This document shows, one piece after another, positions 7,962 to 17,714 of a stretch of DNA of 64,000 nucleotides. Position 1 is the stretch's first letter. Every line of letters starts with the position of its first letter. The stretch lies in assembly GCF_030440555.1 (NCBI RefSeq), contig NZ_CP047118.1:1488001-1552000 (forward strand), read 5' to 3'. A program made the translations under genes and the position numbers. The notes beneath the pieces were generated by a model that saw only the letters and a list, made by a program, of their open reading frames with translations, made no database searches and was not told where the DNA came from. Origin of the DNA: Corynebacterium caspium DSM 44850. Its GTDB lineage: Bacteria > Actinomycetota > Actinomycetes > Mycobacteriales > Mycobacteriaceae.

Positions 7962-10202
7962 ATGCCAAAAATTATTTGGACGCGTACCGACGAAGCCCCA
8001 CTACTGGCTACATATTCGCTCAAGCCCATTGTGGAGGCTTTTGCCAGCACCGCAGGTATTGCGGTGGAAACTCGAGATATTTCTCTTGCTGCCCGTATTT
8101 TGGCGCAATTTCCGCAGTATTTGAGCCCGGCTCAACGCCAGCCAGATGCCTTGGCTGAATTAGGCGAATTAGCTACTACTCCCGCGGCAAATATCATCAA
8201 ACTTCCTAATATTTCAGCTTCTGTACCTCAGCTAAAAGCTGCGATTAAAGAATTACAAGCTGCAGGTTTCCCTATTCCTGACTATCCCGATAATCCCGCA
8301 ACTGCGGACGAAAAAAAGATCCGGGCCAGCTACGATGCCGTTAAAGGTTCTGCGGTAAACCCGGTATTGCGCGAGGGAAATTCTGACCGTCGGGCCCCTA
8401 AAGCGGTAAAGAATTATGTCCGTAGCCACCCGCACTACATGGGAACTTGGAATCCGGATTCTAATACTGCAGTGGCCACGATGGATGCTGGAGATTTCCG
8501 CCATAATGAAAAATCTGTAATCATGCCGGCAGCCGATACCGTCGATATTGTGCATATTGCCACCGATGGTGCGCAGACCGTATTGAAATCTTTGCCACTT
8601 CTGGCTGGCGAGGTCTTTGATGCCACGGTGCTTTCTGCACAGGCTTTGGATGAGTTTTTGGCAGCACAGATCAATCGTGCCCAGGCTGAGGGGGTGCTTT
8701 TCTCTGCGCACCTTAAGGCCACCATGATGAAGGTTTCTGATCCCATTATTTTTGGCCACGTGGTGCGGGCTTATTTTGCTGATGTTTACGCCAAATATGG
8801 GGCTGAGCTCTTGGCAGCTGGCCTTGACGGCGAGAATGGTTTAGCCGCAATTTATGCCGGTCTGGAGGCGTTGGAAAATGGGGCAGAAATCAAAGCTGCC
8901 TTTGAAAAAGCCTTAGCTACGGGTCCAGATTTAGCTATGGTGAATTCAGCGCGCGGAATCACTAATTTGCATATTCCTTCCGATATCATCATCGATGCTT
9001 CCATGCCGGCGATGATTCGCAATGCTGGCCAAATGTGGAATAAGCACGATGAAACCCAAGATGCGCTAGCTGTTATCCCCGATTCTTCATATGCGGGGGT
9101 CTACCAGGCAGTTATCGAGGATTGCAAGGCTAATGGCGCTTTTGATCCCACTACTATGGGCACTGTTCCTAATGTCGGATTGATGGCTCAAAAGGCTGAG
9201 GAATACGGTTCTCACGATAAAACTTTCAGAATTGCCACCGATGGTCGCGTGGAGGTGCGAGCGGCTAATGGTGAAGTACTTCTAAGCCATGAAGTTTCTA
9301 CCGGCGATATTTGGCGGGCTTGCCAAACTAAGGATGCAGCTATTCAAGATTGGGTAAAGCTGGCGGTAAATAGAGCGAAACTTTCTGGGATGCCGGCAAT
9401 TTTCTGGCTGGATCCAGAACGCGATCATGACCGTAAGATCCAGTCTTTGGTAGAAAAATACCTAGCTACCCATGATACTGAAGGCCTAAGCATCCAGATT
9501 ATGTCTCCGGTAGAGGCCACTAAGGCTTCCATCGCGCGAATTCGACGCGGAGAAGACACCATCTCTGTAACCGGCAATGTTTTGCGCGATTATAATACTG
9601 ACCTCTTCCCCATTTTGGAATTGGGCACATCAGCGAAAATGCTTTCCATCGTGCCGCTAATGGCAGGTGGGGGCCTTTTTGAAACTGGTGCCGGTGGCTC
9701 TGCACCCAAACACGTCCAGCAGGTAGAAAGTGAAAACCACTTGCGCTGGGATTCCCTTGGCGAATTCCTGGCCCTGGCAGAATCATTGCGCCATTTGGGA
9801 CGCAGCGCTAATATTCCGCGCGCCGCCATCTTGGCCGATGCCTTGGATAAAGCCACCGAGCAGCTGCTAGAAACTGGCAAATCTCCCTCTCGTAAAGCCG
9901 GCGAAATTGATAACCGCGGTTCACATGCGTGGCTCGCTACTTATTGGGCCGCCGAAATTTCTGCACAGGGGGAAGATTCCGAGCTGGCCGCACTCTTTGC
10001 TCCCACCGCGGCGGAACTGCAAGAAAACGCCGCCCAAATCTCCCAAGAGCTCCTAGATAACCAAGGCGCACCGGCAGATTTAGGTGGCTATTACTGGCCA
10101 GATGATGCCAAGGCCACTGCGGTTATGCGCCCTTCTGTAACCTTCAATAAAATTATCGACGCCTTGCGCGATAGTGCCCTTGCAAATAGCAGCGCCAGCT
10201 AG
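7962..10202 (+). CDS. icd: Monomeric NADP-dependent isocitrate dehydrogenase
   Basis: TCA-cycle enzyme that oxidatively decarboxylates isocitrate to 2-oxoglutarate with NADP. The 746-aa length and the N-terminal [17 protein letters not shown] are diagnostic of the monomeric IDH-II family, unrelated in fold layout to the dimeric enzyme and typical of corynebacteria. Conserved stretches include [14 protein letters not shown] (about 128-141), the [12 protein letters not shown] region (about 349-360) and GTSAPK-like [10 protein letters not shown] near residue 580. It has a clear ribosome-binding site and ends in a strong intrinsic terminator, so it is monocistronic. Confidence 0.97.
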   Translation: MPKIIWTRTDEAPLLATYSLKPIVEAFASTAGIAVETRDISLAARILAQFPQYLSPAQRQPDALAELGELATTPAANIIKLPNISASVPQLKAAIKELQAAGFPIPDYPDNPATADEKKIRASYDAVKGSAVNPVLREGNSDRRAPKAVKNYVRSHPHYMGTWNPDSNTAVATMDAGDFRHNEKSVIMPAADTVDIVHIATDGAQTVLKSLPLLAGEVFDATVLSAQALDEFLAAQINRAQAEGVLFSAHLKATMMKVSDPIIFGHVVRAYFADVYAKYGAELLAAGLDGENGLAAIYAGLEALENGAEIKAAFEKALATGPDLAMVNSARGITNLHIPSDIIIDASMPAMIRNAGQMWNKHDETQDALAVIPDSSYAGVYQAVIEDCKANGAFDPTTMGTVPNVGLMAQKAEEYGSHDKTFRIATDGRVEVRAANGEVLLSHEVSTGDIWRACQTKDAAIQDWVKLAVNRAKLSGMPAIFWLDPERDHDRKIQSLVEKYLATHDTEGLSIQIMSPVEATKASIARIRRGEDTISVTGNVLRDYNTDLFPILELGTSAKMLSIVPLMAGGGLFETGAGGSAPKHVQQVESENHLRWDSLGEFLALAESLRHLGRSANIPRAAILADALDKATEQLLETGKSPSRKAGEIDNRGSHAWLATYWAAEISAQGEDSELAALFAPTAAELQENAAQISQELLDNQGAPADLGGYYWPDDAKATAVMRPSVTFNKIIDALRDSALANSSAS

Positions 10203-10223
10203 CTCCTGGCCTGGTTGATTTCC

Positions 10224-10266
10224 TAGCTAGTTGTATCGGTAACCCCGGTACAGCTAGCTATTTTTT
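10224..10266 (+). terminator. Intrinsic terminator of icd
   Basis: 16-bp stem (10224-10239 with 10245-10260, two G-U pairs) and 5-nt loop, followed at once by six T residues. Confidence 0.92.
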
Positions 10267-10312
10267 AGCCTGTGCGGTGGGGTTAGCGGAATCTTAAAAT
10301 TGTGTATCCAGG

Positions 10313-10318
10313 CATAAT
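10313..10318 (+). promoter_or_regulatory. -10 hexamer CATAAT, probable leaderless promoter
   Basis: CATAAT ends 7 nt before the ATG at 10326 and no ribosome-binding site is seen. It closely matches the arrangement before the PspC gene at 29670. Confidence 0.5.
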
Positions 10319-10325
10319 TGAACCC

Positions 10326-11045
10326 ATGATTTCCTTAAACGCTCGTCTGTTAGCCGGTGGCGCAACTTTATTATTAGCAGCTGGGAGTGTGGCTACGGCG
10401 ACGGCGGTGCCGCAGCAAACCCCGCTGGTTTATACCGATACGCAGGCAGAACGTTGTTCGGTAAATAATGAAGTCATAACCAATTTTTGGCAGTCTTTAG
10501 CTGCTAGTGCCGTTGAGGTCCGGTTGCGGGAATTAGAGACGGTAGATCCGGGGATTACTGCTGCTATTAAAGCTTATGAACAGGGTGGTCCAGAAGTTGC
10601 GGCCCAGGCCGGGGAATTGCAGTTAAGGCTAGTAGCTGCGGGGGCAGCAGAAGGTTTGGGGATGCTCACTTCTAAGCAGGATTCCACCATGGATTTTGGG
10701 GAATCGGTAACTCCACAGGCTGCTTATACTCGGGAAGAAGCCATAAATGCGGCGGAACGCATGTCTGCAGATCCAATTGAGTTGGCGCATAAAGGTTTAG
10801 CTGCACAGGCGGCTTCGGGGGTGCGGGTATATGAATTACAGCAGGAGCTCTTTGCGGATCAGGCTGCTGAATATGTGGATTTACAAACCCGTTTGCACGA
10901 TGGGTTGCTAGATTGTGCGGCGGAATTAAAGAAACCACCCTATGGCTGGATTGCCATGGGTGGTATTGGGGTTTTAGGTTTGCTGATTTTGGCCGTGGTA
11001 GCTTGGCGAAATTCCCGCCGCCCTGGCCGCCATGCTGCGCCCTAG
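10326..11045 (+). CDS. Secreted, membrane-anchored protein of unknown function
   Basis: 239 aa. An N-terminal signal peptide (hydrophobic LLAGGATLLLAAGSVATATA, probable cleavage near residue 28) is followed by a helical, Glu/Ala-rich extracellular domain with two cysteines (CSVNN near the start and LLDCAAEL near the end) that could form a disulfide. A C-terminal transmembrane helix (about 205-226) is followed by an Arg-rich cytoplasmic tail. I recognise no family. A GTG at 10302 is in frame, but the ATG at 10326 sits correctly behind a -10 hexamer. It is monocistronic between the icd terminator and the convergent ybdD-type gene. Confidence 0.8.
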   Translation: MISLNARLLAGGATLLLAAGSVATATAVPQQTPLVYTDTQAERCSVNNEVITNFWQSLAASAVEVRLRELETVDPGITAAIKAYEQGGPEVAAQAGELQLRLVAAGAAEGLGMLTSKQDSTMDFGESVTPQAAYTREEAINAAERMSADPIELAHKGLAAQAASGVRVYELQQELFADQAAEYVDLQTRLHDGLLDCAAELKKPPYGWIAMGGIGVLGLLILAVVAWRNSRRPGRHAAP

Positions 11046-11079
11046 GCTGCTGGCCGGCTGACCAGCAGCTTCGCGCTTT

Positions 11080-11310
11080 TTAGCAACACCGCGCCCCAGG
11101 GTTTCGGTCTTGTTCTGCCCAGCGTTCCCGCCAGAATTCTGCTTCGGTGGGAATATCTTTTTCCGGGTGGTTTTCTTGGAGGTGGCGGCAATAAACAGCG
11201 TAGGAATTGCCGCCCATCATCGCACCCATATATTTCCATACCGTCGTAACTGGGCTGCACACCAGGCCAAGACCGCGGCGAATATTGCCAGTAGCTTCAG
11301 AGCTAGCCAT
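11080..11310 (-). CDS. YbdD/YjiX family small protein, cstA partner
   Basis: 76-aa protein of the YbdD/YjiX (DUF466) family, recognised by the block GNSYAVYCRHLQENHPE, the EFWRERW segment and the Cys-rich end GARCC. Family members are encoded next to CstA-type peptide/pyruvate carriers and are thought to assist them. The cstA TAA and this ATG share one base (TAATG), indicating translational coupling. Confidence 0.85.
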   Translation of the reverse strand: MASSEATGNIRRGLGLVCSPVTTVWKYMGAMMGGNSYAVYCRHLQENHPEKDIPTEAEFWRERWAEQDRNPGARCC

Positions 11311-13610
11311 TAGTGGCTGTGCCCTTTCTCTCCGGCGGCTACGGCGAGCTCATCGGAACCTTGGACTTCGTCTACTAGCTTTTCAATATCTGTGGCAAGC
11401 AAGCCTTGCGGTGCAAAGAAGTTCGATGGGGTGAAAGGTTCTGCACTGGTGTGTACTTCTTGTCCCGCAGCGCGAGCCTTTATGGCGCGGATGCAGGCCA
11501 CAATAGCGGTGATTACCACTATGATTACCAAGCTGGCGAACAATAAGGAAAGCACGCCTTGTACTGCGGTATTGCGAACTACTGCAGCAATGGCTTCGGG
11601 GGATTTAGCATTGCCAAATTCCATGAGGCCTTGAGTTTGGGCATCCTTATAGCGCACGTGGTTAGCCCAGTAACCGATGGCTGGATTATCGGAGAAAACC
11701 TTCTGCCAGGAAGCCACCATGGTGACAATTAGATCCCAGACCAAAGGTACGCCCGGTATCCAAACCCACTTATAGAGGCCCTTCTTTACAACTACTACCG
11801 TTACCAGAGAAAGTGCAATAGCAGCTAGGAGCTGGTTTGCGATACCAAATAGCGGGAATAGTACGTTGATGCCACCGAGGGGATCGGTAACCCCCATCAA
11901 TAAGATTGCGCCCCAGAGTCCACACACAATGAAGGTGGAGATCCAGCTGCCAGTCTTCCAGGAAGTATCCTTGAATTTCTGCAGACCAGGGATGGAACCA
12001 AGGGTGTCAGTCATCATGAAGCGAGCTACCCGGGTACCGGCGTCAACAGTGGTGAGGATGAAGAGAGCCTCAAACATGATGGCAAAGTGATACCAGAAGG
12101 CCTGGAGGCTATCGTTGCCAAACATATCTGTGAGGATCATTGACATACCGAAGGCCAAGGTGGGGGCGCCGCCAGTACGAGAAATTACGGTTTCTTCACC
12201 TACTGCATGTGCAGCAGCTACCAATTGATCAGCTTGTAGATCGCTACCATGCAAGCCCAGGGAATTAACCCACGCAGCTGCAATTCCTGGATCGCCACCG
12301 GTTAGAGTCGTCGGGGCGTTCATCACGAAGTACATGTGCTGGTCGATGATTACCGCGGTAACCAAAGCCATGATGGCCACAAAGGATTCCAGCAACATGC
12401 CGCCATAACCGATTAGGCGCATCTGAGATTCTTTTTCCAGCAGCTTCGGAGTGGTACCCGAAGAAATCAGCGCGTGGAATCCCGAAAGTGCGCCACAGGC
12501 AATAGTAATAAATAGGAAGGGGAAGAGATTTCCGGCAAATACGGGACCCGTGCCATCCCAAGCAAAGTGGGTGACTGCAGGCATCTCAACTACTGGGCGA
12601 ACAACCACAATTGCTACTGCTAGCAGGGCAATTACGCCCACCTTCATAAAGGTGGAGAGGTAGTCACGCGGGGCAAGCAAAAGCCATACCGGCATTAGTG
12701 CAGCCATCACGCCGTAACCAATTAGGCACCAAGCCAGGGTGACTTTGGAGAGGGTGAACCACTGTGCGCCTAGTTCGGTATTAGCTACCCAACCACCGGC
12801 GACGATGGCAAAAAGTAGCATTACCACGCCGATAGCGGATACTTCCATAACCTTTCCGGGGCGCCAGTACCGCATATAGATGCCCATGAAGAAAGCGATC
12901 GGGATGGTCAAGGCAATGGAGAACACACCCCAGGGGCTGTGGGCTAGCGCATTAACTACGATAAGCGAAAGTACAGCGATGATGATGATCATGATGGCCA
13001 TTACGGCAAACATGCCTGCAGCGCCGCCGATGGTACCCATTTCATCGCGTACCATCTGTCCCAGCGAACGCCCCCGACGACGCGTAGATACCCACAGCAC
13101 AAGGAAATCCTGTACCGCACCGGCGAAAATTACGCCCAGCACGATCCATAAAGTTGAAGGCAAATAGCCCATCTGAGCTGCCATTACCGGGCCAACTAGC
13201 GGACCAGCACCTGCAATAGCTGCAAAGTGGTGTCCGAAAAGCACCCGGCGGTCTGTGGGGATGTAGTCGCGGCCGTCGGCAAGATATTCAGCCGGGGTAG
13301 CACGTTCATCGCGTGGACGTACGATCTTATTGTCAATCAGTCGCGCATAAAAAGTAAAGGCAATAATATAAGAGCCAATAGCAGCGGCGACGATCCACAC
13401 GGAATTAACTTGTTCGCCACGGTGGAAGGCAATCGCAGCCCAGCCAAATGCCGCAATAATAGCGATAACCGCCATTATTAAACGGGTACTTAGCTTCATC
13501 TTGCGATTGTCATGCACGGCGACGATATGACCAGTTTCAGGATTGCGCCCTAATTCAATACCCTCAGGAACATCTACCTGAGGAGCGGGTGCACTGGTGG
13601 GTTGAGCCAT
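11310..13610 (-). CDS. cstA: Carbon starvation protein A, peptide/pyruvate carrier
   Basis: 766-aa polytopic membrane protein of the CstA family with about 16-18 transmembrane helices. Signatures include the first conserved block RVLFGHHFAAIAGAGPLVGP, GAVQDFLVLW and the C-terminal TRVARFMMTD block. CstA-type carriers take up peptides or pyruvate when preferred carbon runs out. The frame extends to 13649, but the ATG at 13610 (MAQPTS) has AAAGGA about 7 nt upstream and is preferred. It is the first gene of a two-gene operon with the ybdD-type gene. A perfect TATAAT on the minus strand (13731-13736) is the likely -10. Confidence 0.95.
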   Translation of the reverse strand: MAQPTSAPAPQVDVPEGIELGRNPETGHIVAVHDNRKMKLSTRLIMAVIAIIAAFGWAAIAFHRGEQVNSVWIVAAAIGSYIIAFTFYARLIDNKIVRPRDERATPAEYLADGRDYIPTDRRVLFGHHFAAIAGAGPLVGPVMAAQMGYLPSTLWIVLGVIFAGAVQDFLVLWVSTRRRGRSLGQMVRDEMGTIGGAAGMFAVMAIMIIIIAVLSLIVVNALAHSPWGVFSIALTIPIAFFMGIYMRYWRPGKVMEVSAIGVVMLLFAIVAGGWVANTELGAQWFTLSKVTLAWCLIGYGVMAALMPVWLLLAPRDYLSTFMKVGVIALLAVAIVVVRPVVEMPAVTHFAWDGTGPVFAGNLFPFLFITIACGALSGFHALISSGTTPKLLEKESQMRLIGYGGMLLESFVAIMALVTAVIIDQHMYFVMNAPTTLTGGDPGIAAAWVNSLGLHGSDLQADQLVAAAHAVGEETVISRTGGAPTLAFGMSMILTDMFGNDSLQAFWYHFAIMFEALFILTTVDAGTRVARFMMTDTLGSIPGLQKFKDTSWKTGSWISTFIVCGLWGAILLMGVTDPLGGINVLFPLFGIANQLLAAIALSLVTVVVVKKGLYKWVWIPGVPLVWDLIVTMVASWQKVFSDNPAIGYWANHVRYKDAQTQGLMEFGNAKSPEAIAAVVRNTAVQGVLSLLFASLVIIVVITAIVACIRAIKARAAGQEVHTSAEPFTPSNFFAPQGLLATDIEKLVDEVQGSDELAVAAGEKGHSH

Positions 13611-13730
13611 TGCGGCGTCCTTTCCATGCATTTGATATTCGAAACCCACTCAACTGGTTCGCGAAAATCCCAAATGCCAACCGTGAACGGGTGTGGATCA
13701 AAAGTCTATTAAACAGCTAGCTCCCAGGCA

Positions 13731-13736
13731 ATTATA
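13731..13736 (-). promoter_or_regulatory. Consensus -10 hexamer of cstA
   Basis: TATAAT on the minus strand, about 120 nt upstream of the cstA start. No convincing -35 hexamer is visible. Confidence 0.5.
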
Positions 13737-13748
13737 AGCGCATACTGC

Positions 13749-13782
13749 GGGGGTATATAAGACCCCCTAATAGCTCTATTAG
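13749..13782. promoter_or_regulatory. Hairpin plus palindrome upstream of the cstA promoter
   Basis: GGGGGT/ACCCCC form a perfect 6-bp stem with a 7-nt loop (13749-13767), abutting the palindrome CTAATAG-CT-CTATTAG (13767-13782). The position just upstream of the cstA -10 suits a regulator binding site; which regulator is unknown. Confidence 0.4.
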
Positions 13783-14466
13783 CTGGGCTTTAAGCGAATC
13801 TCCAATTTTTAGAAACCGCTACCCGATGCCCGACTTTTGTCTGAATTACCCTAAAATCTGTACAAATTTTCAAAGCTACCTGAAAATTACTTGTATTAAA
13901 GCAGCTACCCCCAAGTGCTTTCTCTATTTATTTGCAAATAAGCCGGTTGAGCTGGGGCAATATCCAATACTTGGGATATTATCTGGCAAAATAGCCAAAT
14001 TGTGTTCATTTTAGCAACTATTCCAGCCCCCCTAAATGGTATTTCCACTATTTTTGGACCCCACCGATCATGCCAAATGCCCAGCTAGACAGGCTTTGCC
14101 TTGGGCGGACAATCCTTGGTGAAAGTTTTGGCGAAAGCCTTGGCATAAACCAAGGCCACCGCTAATTACTGCACTAAAATGCTAACTCCCCCCACATTAG
14201 CCAAATAGTTGAATTTATTTAGCGCCGAATCAAAACTCTGAAATATCGCGAAATTATTATTTGGCTATTTCCCTAGCTACACAGCACCTAGAAAATCCAA
14301 AAATAGACTCCCCCGGCATCTATGTCATTTTACCCTTAAAAGCTTCCCGATTGGCCTTATTTAGCTTAAGAGCTAGTAGCGCTGGATATTTTATTTGGAA
14401 TAATTACCGAATTCCCCTGTGCAGAAATAATTCCTGAGCTATTTTAATAGTGGATTCACGTTTGGA

Positions 14467-14811
14467 TTAGCTACCTAAAGAATCTACGGAGCCAGCTAGC
14501 CCCACCATGGCTATTGCAATCCCTAAACAGAAGGTCACATCGAAGCGTTTGGAGCGTACGGAAAATAGCCCGATTATGCGGTCGTCGCAGGTTATTCGGG
14601 GAATTATGAGCCAGGCTAAAGCTAGCCCCAGCATTAGGGAAGCTCGGCGCCAATGTTCGGTTAGTGCCCAAATTCCGGAGGCGATAATCATTAGCAAGAA
14701 AATTATGACCATCGTTTTTTGTAACCACACCGGCAGTCGGGAGGGCTTTTGTCCCCTGCTGTGCGGGTTTAGTAAAGCCTCCTGCTGGCCGATGGGTTCG
14801 ATGGTCTTCAT
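14467..14811 (-). CDS. DUF3017 family membrane protein
   Basis: 114-aa small membrane protein with three predicted transmembrane helices (about residues 32-48, 55-70, 93-108). It carries the family's PRITCDDRIIGLFSVRSKRFDV block between the second and third helix. DUF3017 genes follow folD in mycobacteria and corynebacteria, as here (10 bp downstream of folD). Function unknown. Confidence 0.85.
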   Translation of the reverse strand: MKTIEPIGQQEALLNPHSRGQKPSRLPVWLQKTMVIIFLLMIIASGIWALTEHWRRASLMLGLALAWLIIPRITCDDRIIGLFSVRSKRFDVTFCLGIAIAMVGLAGSVDSLGS

Positions 14812-14821
14812 TGGGGTGAGT

Positions 14822-15691
14822 CTAGTTAGTTGCGTTGGAGTCGGCAGCTAGGCGCTCGGCACGGGCTACTACGTTTTCTAATAAGAATGTGCGCGTCATT
14901 GGGCCTACACCGCCGGGGTTTGGGGAGATTGCGCCAGCTATTTCCCAACAATCGGGGTGCACATCTCCGGTAGTTTTGCCTTCTACTCGCGATACTCCAA
15001 CATCTAGGATCGCAACCCCAGGCCGGATCATATCCTTGGTGAGCATGTGGGGGACGCCTGCGGCGGCGATGATGACATCTGCGCGGCGAGTTTCTGCGGC
15101 TAGATCTTTTGTGCCGGTATGGCACAGGGTTACCGTGGAGTTTTCGCTGCGACGGGTAAGCATTAAACCGATGGGTCGCCCTACTGTAATTCCGCGTCCG
15201 ATTACTACTACTTTGGAGCCGTTAAGTTCTACTCCAAAACGTCGTAGCAAGCTGATGGAACCATTGGGGGTACACGGCAACGGAGCTGCTTCTCCTAAAA
15301 CTAGCTTGCCTAGGTTCACTGGATGCAGGCCATCGGCATCTTTGGCGGGGTCGATGCGCTCTAGTGCGGCGTTTTCATCTAAGTGTTTGGGGAGCGGGAG
15401 TTGCACAATATATCCGGTACATTCCGGGTTTTTATTTAGCTCATCGAGCACGGCGTGCAGTTCTTCTTGCGTGGTTTCTGCAGGTAGATGCCTACTTATG
15501 GATTTGATTCCCACTTCAGCGCAGTCTTTATGCTTCATGCGCACATAGTTTTGGCTGCCGGGGTCTTCGCCTACCAATACGGTGGCAAGGCCGGGGGTAG
15601 TGCCGCGAGCTTTGAGGGCGGCTACCCGTTTTTTGAGGTCTTCAAGGAATTCGGCTCGGTACAGGTTTCCGTCTAGTTTAATGGCAGTCAC
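14822..15691 (-). CDS. folD: Bifunctional methylene-THF dehydrogenase/methenyl-THF cyclohydrolase
   Basis: One-carbon metabolism: NADP-dependent oxidation of 5,10-methylene-THF and hydrolysis to 10-formyl-THF. 289 aa. Visible signatures are the catalytic YVRMKHKDC (Tyr and Lys), QLPLPKHLD, the [13 protein letters not shown] block, the dinucleotide-binding [11 protein letters not shown] and the C-terminal NPGGVGPMT. First gene of a folD-DUF3017 unit, transcribed divergently from trmL. Confidence 0.97.
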   Translation of the reverse strand: MTAIKLDGNLYRAEFLEDLKKRVAALKARGTTPGLATVLVGEDPGSQNYVRMKHKDCAEVGIKSISRHLPAETTQEELHAVLDELNKNPECTGYIVQLPLPKHLDENAALERIDPAKDADGLHPVNLGKLVLGEAAPLPCTPNGSISLLRRFGVELNGSKVVVIGRGITVGRPIGLMLTRRSENSTVTLCHTGTKDLAAETRRADVIIAAAGVPHMLTKDMIRPGVAILDVGVSRVEGKTTGDVHPDCWEIAGAISPNPGGVGPMTRTFLLENVVARAERLAADSNATN

Positions 15692-15769
15692 AGGGGCTAT
15701 TATGTCTGGTGTCGGGGCTTTTTCACAATGTTTAAGTACTTATTGCCGCAACTGTGGGGTGATAGTCGT

Positions 15770-15775
15770 AGAGTA
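15770..15775 (+). promoter_or_regulatory. -10 hexamer TAGAGT, probable leaderless trmL promoter
   Basis: TAGAGT ends 7 nt before the ATG at 15783, the same spacing seen at several other genes of the window. Confidence 0.45.
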
Positions 15776-15782
15776 AGAAAAC

Positions 15783-16259
15783 ATGAGTGGCGCACCTTTT
15801 CATGTAATTTTCGATAATCCGGTAATTCCTGGCAACACTGGCAATGCTATTCGGCTTTGTGCGAATACTGGCGCTACCTTGCATCTCGTGGAGCCTTTGG
15901 GATTTAATTTTGATGATAAAAATCTTAAGCGGGCGGGTTTGGATTATCACGATTTAGCAGATGTGCAGATCCACCCGAATTTTGAAGCTTGTTTGGCAGC
16001 TCTTCCAGATTCTCGCATTTTTGCTTTTACTACGCACGCTACTTCTAGTCTTGCGACGGTTTCTTTCCAACCAGGCGATGCCTTACTTTTTGGTACCGAA
16101 CCTACTGGATTGCCAGCCACCCACTATGAGCATCCGCGAATTTCTGCACAGGTGCGTATTCCGATGTTGCCGGCAAGGCGTTCTATGAATCTTTCAAATG
16201 CCGCTGCTGTGGGACTTTTTGAGGCCTGGCGCCAAGTTGGTTATCGCGGCGCCATTTAG
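15783..16259 (+). CDS. trmL: tRNA (cytidine/uridine-34-2'-O)-methyltransferase
   Basis: SPOUT-class methyltransferase that modifies the wobble nucleotide of certain tRNAs. The 158-aa length matches TrmL (YibK). Conserved motifs are NPVIPGNTGNAIRLCANTG near the start, LLFGTEPTGLP in the middle and the knot-forming RIPMLPARRSMNLSNAAAVGLFEAWRQ at the end, which binds S-adenosylmethionine. Single gene, divergent from folD. Confidence 0.94.
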   Translation: MSGAPFHVIFDNPVIPGNTGNAIRLCANTGATLHLVEPLGFNFDDKNLKRAGLDYHDLADVQIHPNFEACLAALPDSRIFAFTTHATSSLATVSFQPGDALLFGTEPTGLPATHYEHPRISAQVRIPMLPARRSMNLSNAAAVGLFEAWRQVGYRGAI

Positions 16260-16289
16260 GTTTGGGAATCTGGAAGTATTGTGTGGCAG

Positions 16290-17714
16290 CTATTGGGCTG
16301 TAGTGATCGGGGGTAGTTTTCTGCTACGAAGTTCTGTAAGTAGGTGCCAGGCGGCTTCTTCTTCTAGGTCTTTGGCCAACATTTTTACAGGTCCTGATAC
16401 TAGGTGGTATTCCACCGTGGCTAGTTTTAATTTTCTTTGTATCAAATTTTGCCGGAAAGTTATTTCTTGAATGTGGCTGATATCGATGCTGGAGATTCTG
16501 CGATGTGCCCAGCCTGTAGATACTGTGCTTCGATTAGTTTCTGGATCTAAGATAACCCACTGTTTGGCGGCGGAGAGCGGAGAGAACCAGTGCGCACGCT
16601 TTGGGGAGTGGAAATATAGGACCGGATTAGCTGCAGGTCTTTGGGGCACAGCGTTCACAGCGGCAAGTAGTTTATCGGCTTGTTCTTTATTTCCTACTGG
16701 CAGGATTAATGTGGTGCCGTCGCTATCTATTTCGTTGCCGTATCCTGCAATATCTACGCGTATTTGCCACCATTTAAATATGCGCCATAAAACTGGTTGG
16801 TGTATTTCAACGGCATGAATGCGGTGTAGGGGAATTGTTTGCTTGCGTTTATTAGCTACACCATAGGATACGGCTAGAATATTGTTGGGTTTGATCCAAT
16901 AGGCTTGAAATTGCCAGAATTTATCTGTGACATCCCAAATATTTTTCATTAGGCCGATGACCATTACCAGGATGAAACCGCTACGGGTTTCACTAAAATA
17001 AGTCATTACGACTACTAAAAGCACGAATACTATCCGTGGAATTGAGATCAGGCTAAGTAGGCTGTGTGCTAAAGGTATAGGTGGAATTAGCACATCTTCT
17101 GCGGCTACTTCCTCGGTTGCCTTTTTTGCTGCGGCGATCGTATCAATAAATGGCGAGTTCTTAGCAGCTAAATCAGCTTCCGTTAAGGCAGTGGGATCTT
17201 TAGGAGCCGTTAAATTATTTCCATGTACTCGGTCTAAGATTTCTTCCCTTAAGTTTTCAGCTACTGATTTATTTAATAACCTAATTTTTAAGGCAGAGTC
17301 CTTGCCACCAGCAGTTTCTACTACTACTTCAGCTAGCCCGAAAAGTCTGGGTATCAGGGGTTCTACTAGATCTACGGCTTCTACGCGATCATAGCGAGCA
17401 GTACGAACCTCCTTGGAAATAACTCCGTGTTTGAATTGTAAGGTTTCAACCCCTAGTTGGTAACCAATTTCGCGCCACCAAATCTGCGAAATTAACCAAA
17501 CAAGACCGCAAATTAAAACCAGAACTCCAATAACTGCGAGCGGAATCCATAAATGGCCGTCTCGAATAAATTTTCCGATATCGGATAATGCGGAGCCTGA
17601 AATATTTAGCATTAACGCTGAGATTGCAGCCAATATAGTGCCCCAGAAGTTGAGCAGCGGGGTAATCCGGTGCACTTTTCTCCACGGGGTGGCCGCAGAT
17701 TCTGCACTACTCAC
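16290..17714 (-). CDS. PH-domain (bPH2, YdbT-like) membrane protein
   Basis: 474 aa. Two N-terminal transmembrane helices (about 22-40 and 54-76) are followed by a bacterial PH domain of the YdbT type (WWREIGYQLGVETLQFKHGVISKEVRTARYDRVEAVDLVEP). A second helical pair (about 215-250) precedes another PH-like repeat (ISYGVANKRKQTIPLHRIHAVEI) and a third copy near the C-terminus (RRISSIDISHIQEITFRQNLIQRKL). The GTG start overlaps the stop of the upstream bPH2 gene (GTGA), so the pair is co-translated. YdbS/YdbT proteins have been linked to membrane homeostasis in other bacteria; the role here is unknown. Confidence 0.9.
   Translation of the reverse strand: MSSAESAATPWRKVHRITPLLNFWGTILAAISALMLNISGSALSDIGKFIRDGHLWIPLAVIGVLVLICGLVWLISQIWWREIGYQLGVETLQFKHGVISKEVRTARYDRVEAVDLVEPLIPRLFGLAEVVVETAGGKDSALKIRLLNKSVAENLREEILDRVHGNNLTAPKDPTALTEADLAAKNSPFIDTIAAAKKATEEVAAEDVLIPPIPLAHSLLSLISIPRIVFVLLVVVMTYFSETRSGFILVMVIGLMKNIWDVTDKFWQFQAYWIKPNNILAVSYGVANKRKQTIPLHRIHAVEIHQPVLWRIFKWWQIRVDIAGYGNEIDSDGTTLILPVGNKEQADKLLAAVNAVPQRPAANPVLYFHSPKRAHWFSPLSAAKQWVILDPETNRSTVSTGWAHRRISSIDISHIQEITFRQNLIQRKLKLATVEYHLVSGPVKMLAKDLEEEAAWHLLTELRSRKLPPITTAQ

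Larger units (their letters stand above)
13611..14466. other. AT-rich non-coding region with several hairpins
   Basis: About 850 bp without a credible gene, upstream of cstA and downstream of the DUF3017 gene. It contains the cstA promoter, a hairpin (13749-13767), a palindrome (13767-13782), a 7-bp hairpin (14137-14156) and three hairpins with 11-nt C-rich loops (14020-14042, 14181-14201, 14303-14323). A small regulatory RNA is possible. Confidence 0.6.

Noticed and set aside
11042..11260. Second minus-strand frame overlapping the ybdD-type gene
   Set aside because: The other frame (11080-11310) matches the YbdD/YjiX family and is coupled to cstA.
13826..14014. Plus-strand ORF of 62 codons in the cstA upstream region
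   Set aside because: No ribosome-binding site, no recognisable protein, composition like the surrounding non-coding DNA.
14835..15548. 237-codon plus-strand ORF
   Set aside because: Fully antisense to folD, whose product is certain; Ser/Arg-rich translation is a typical shadow frame.
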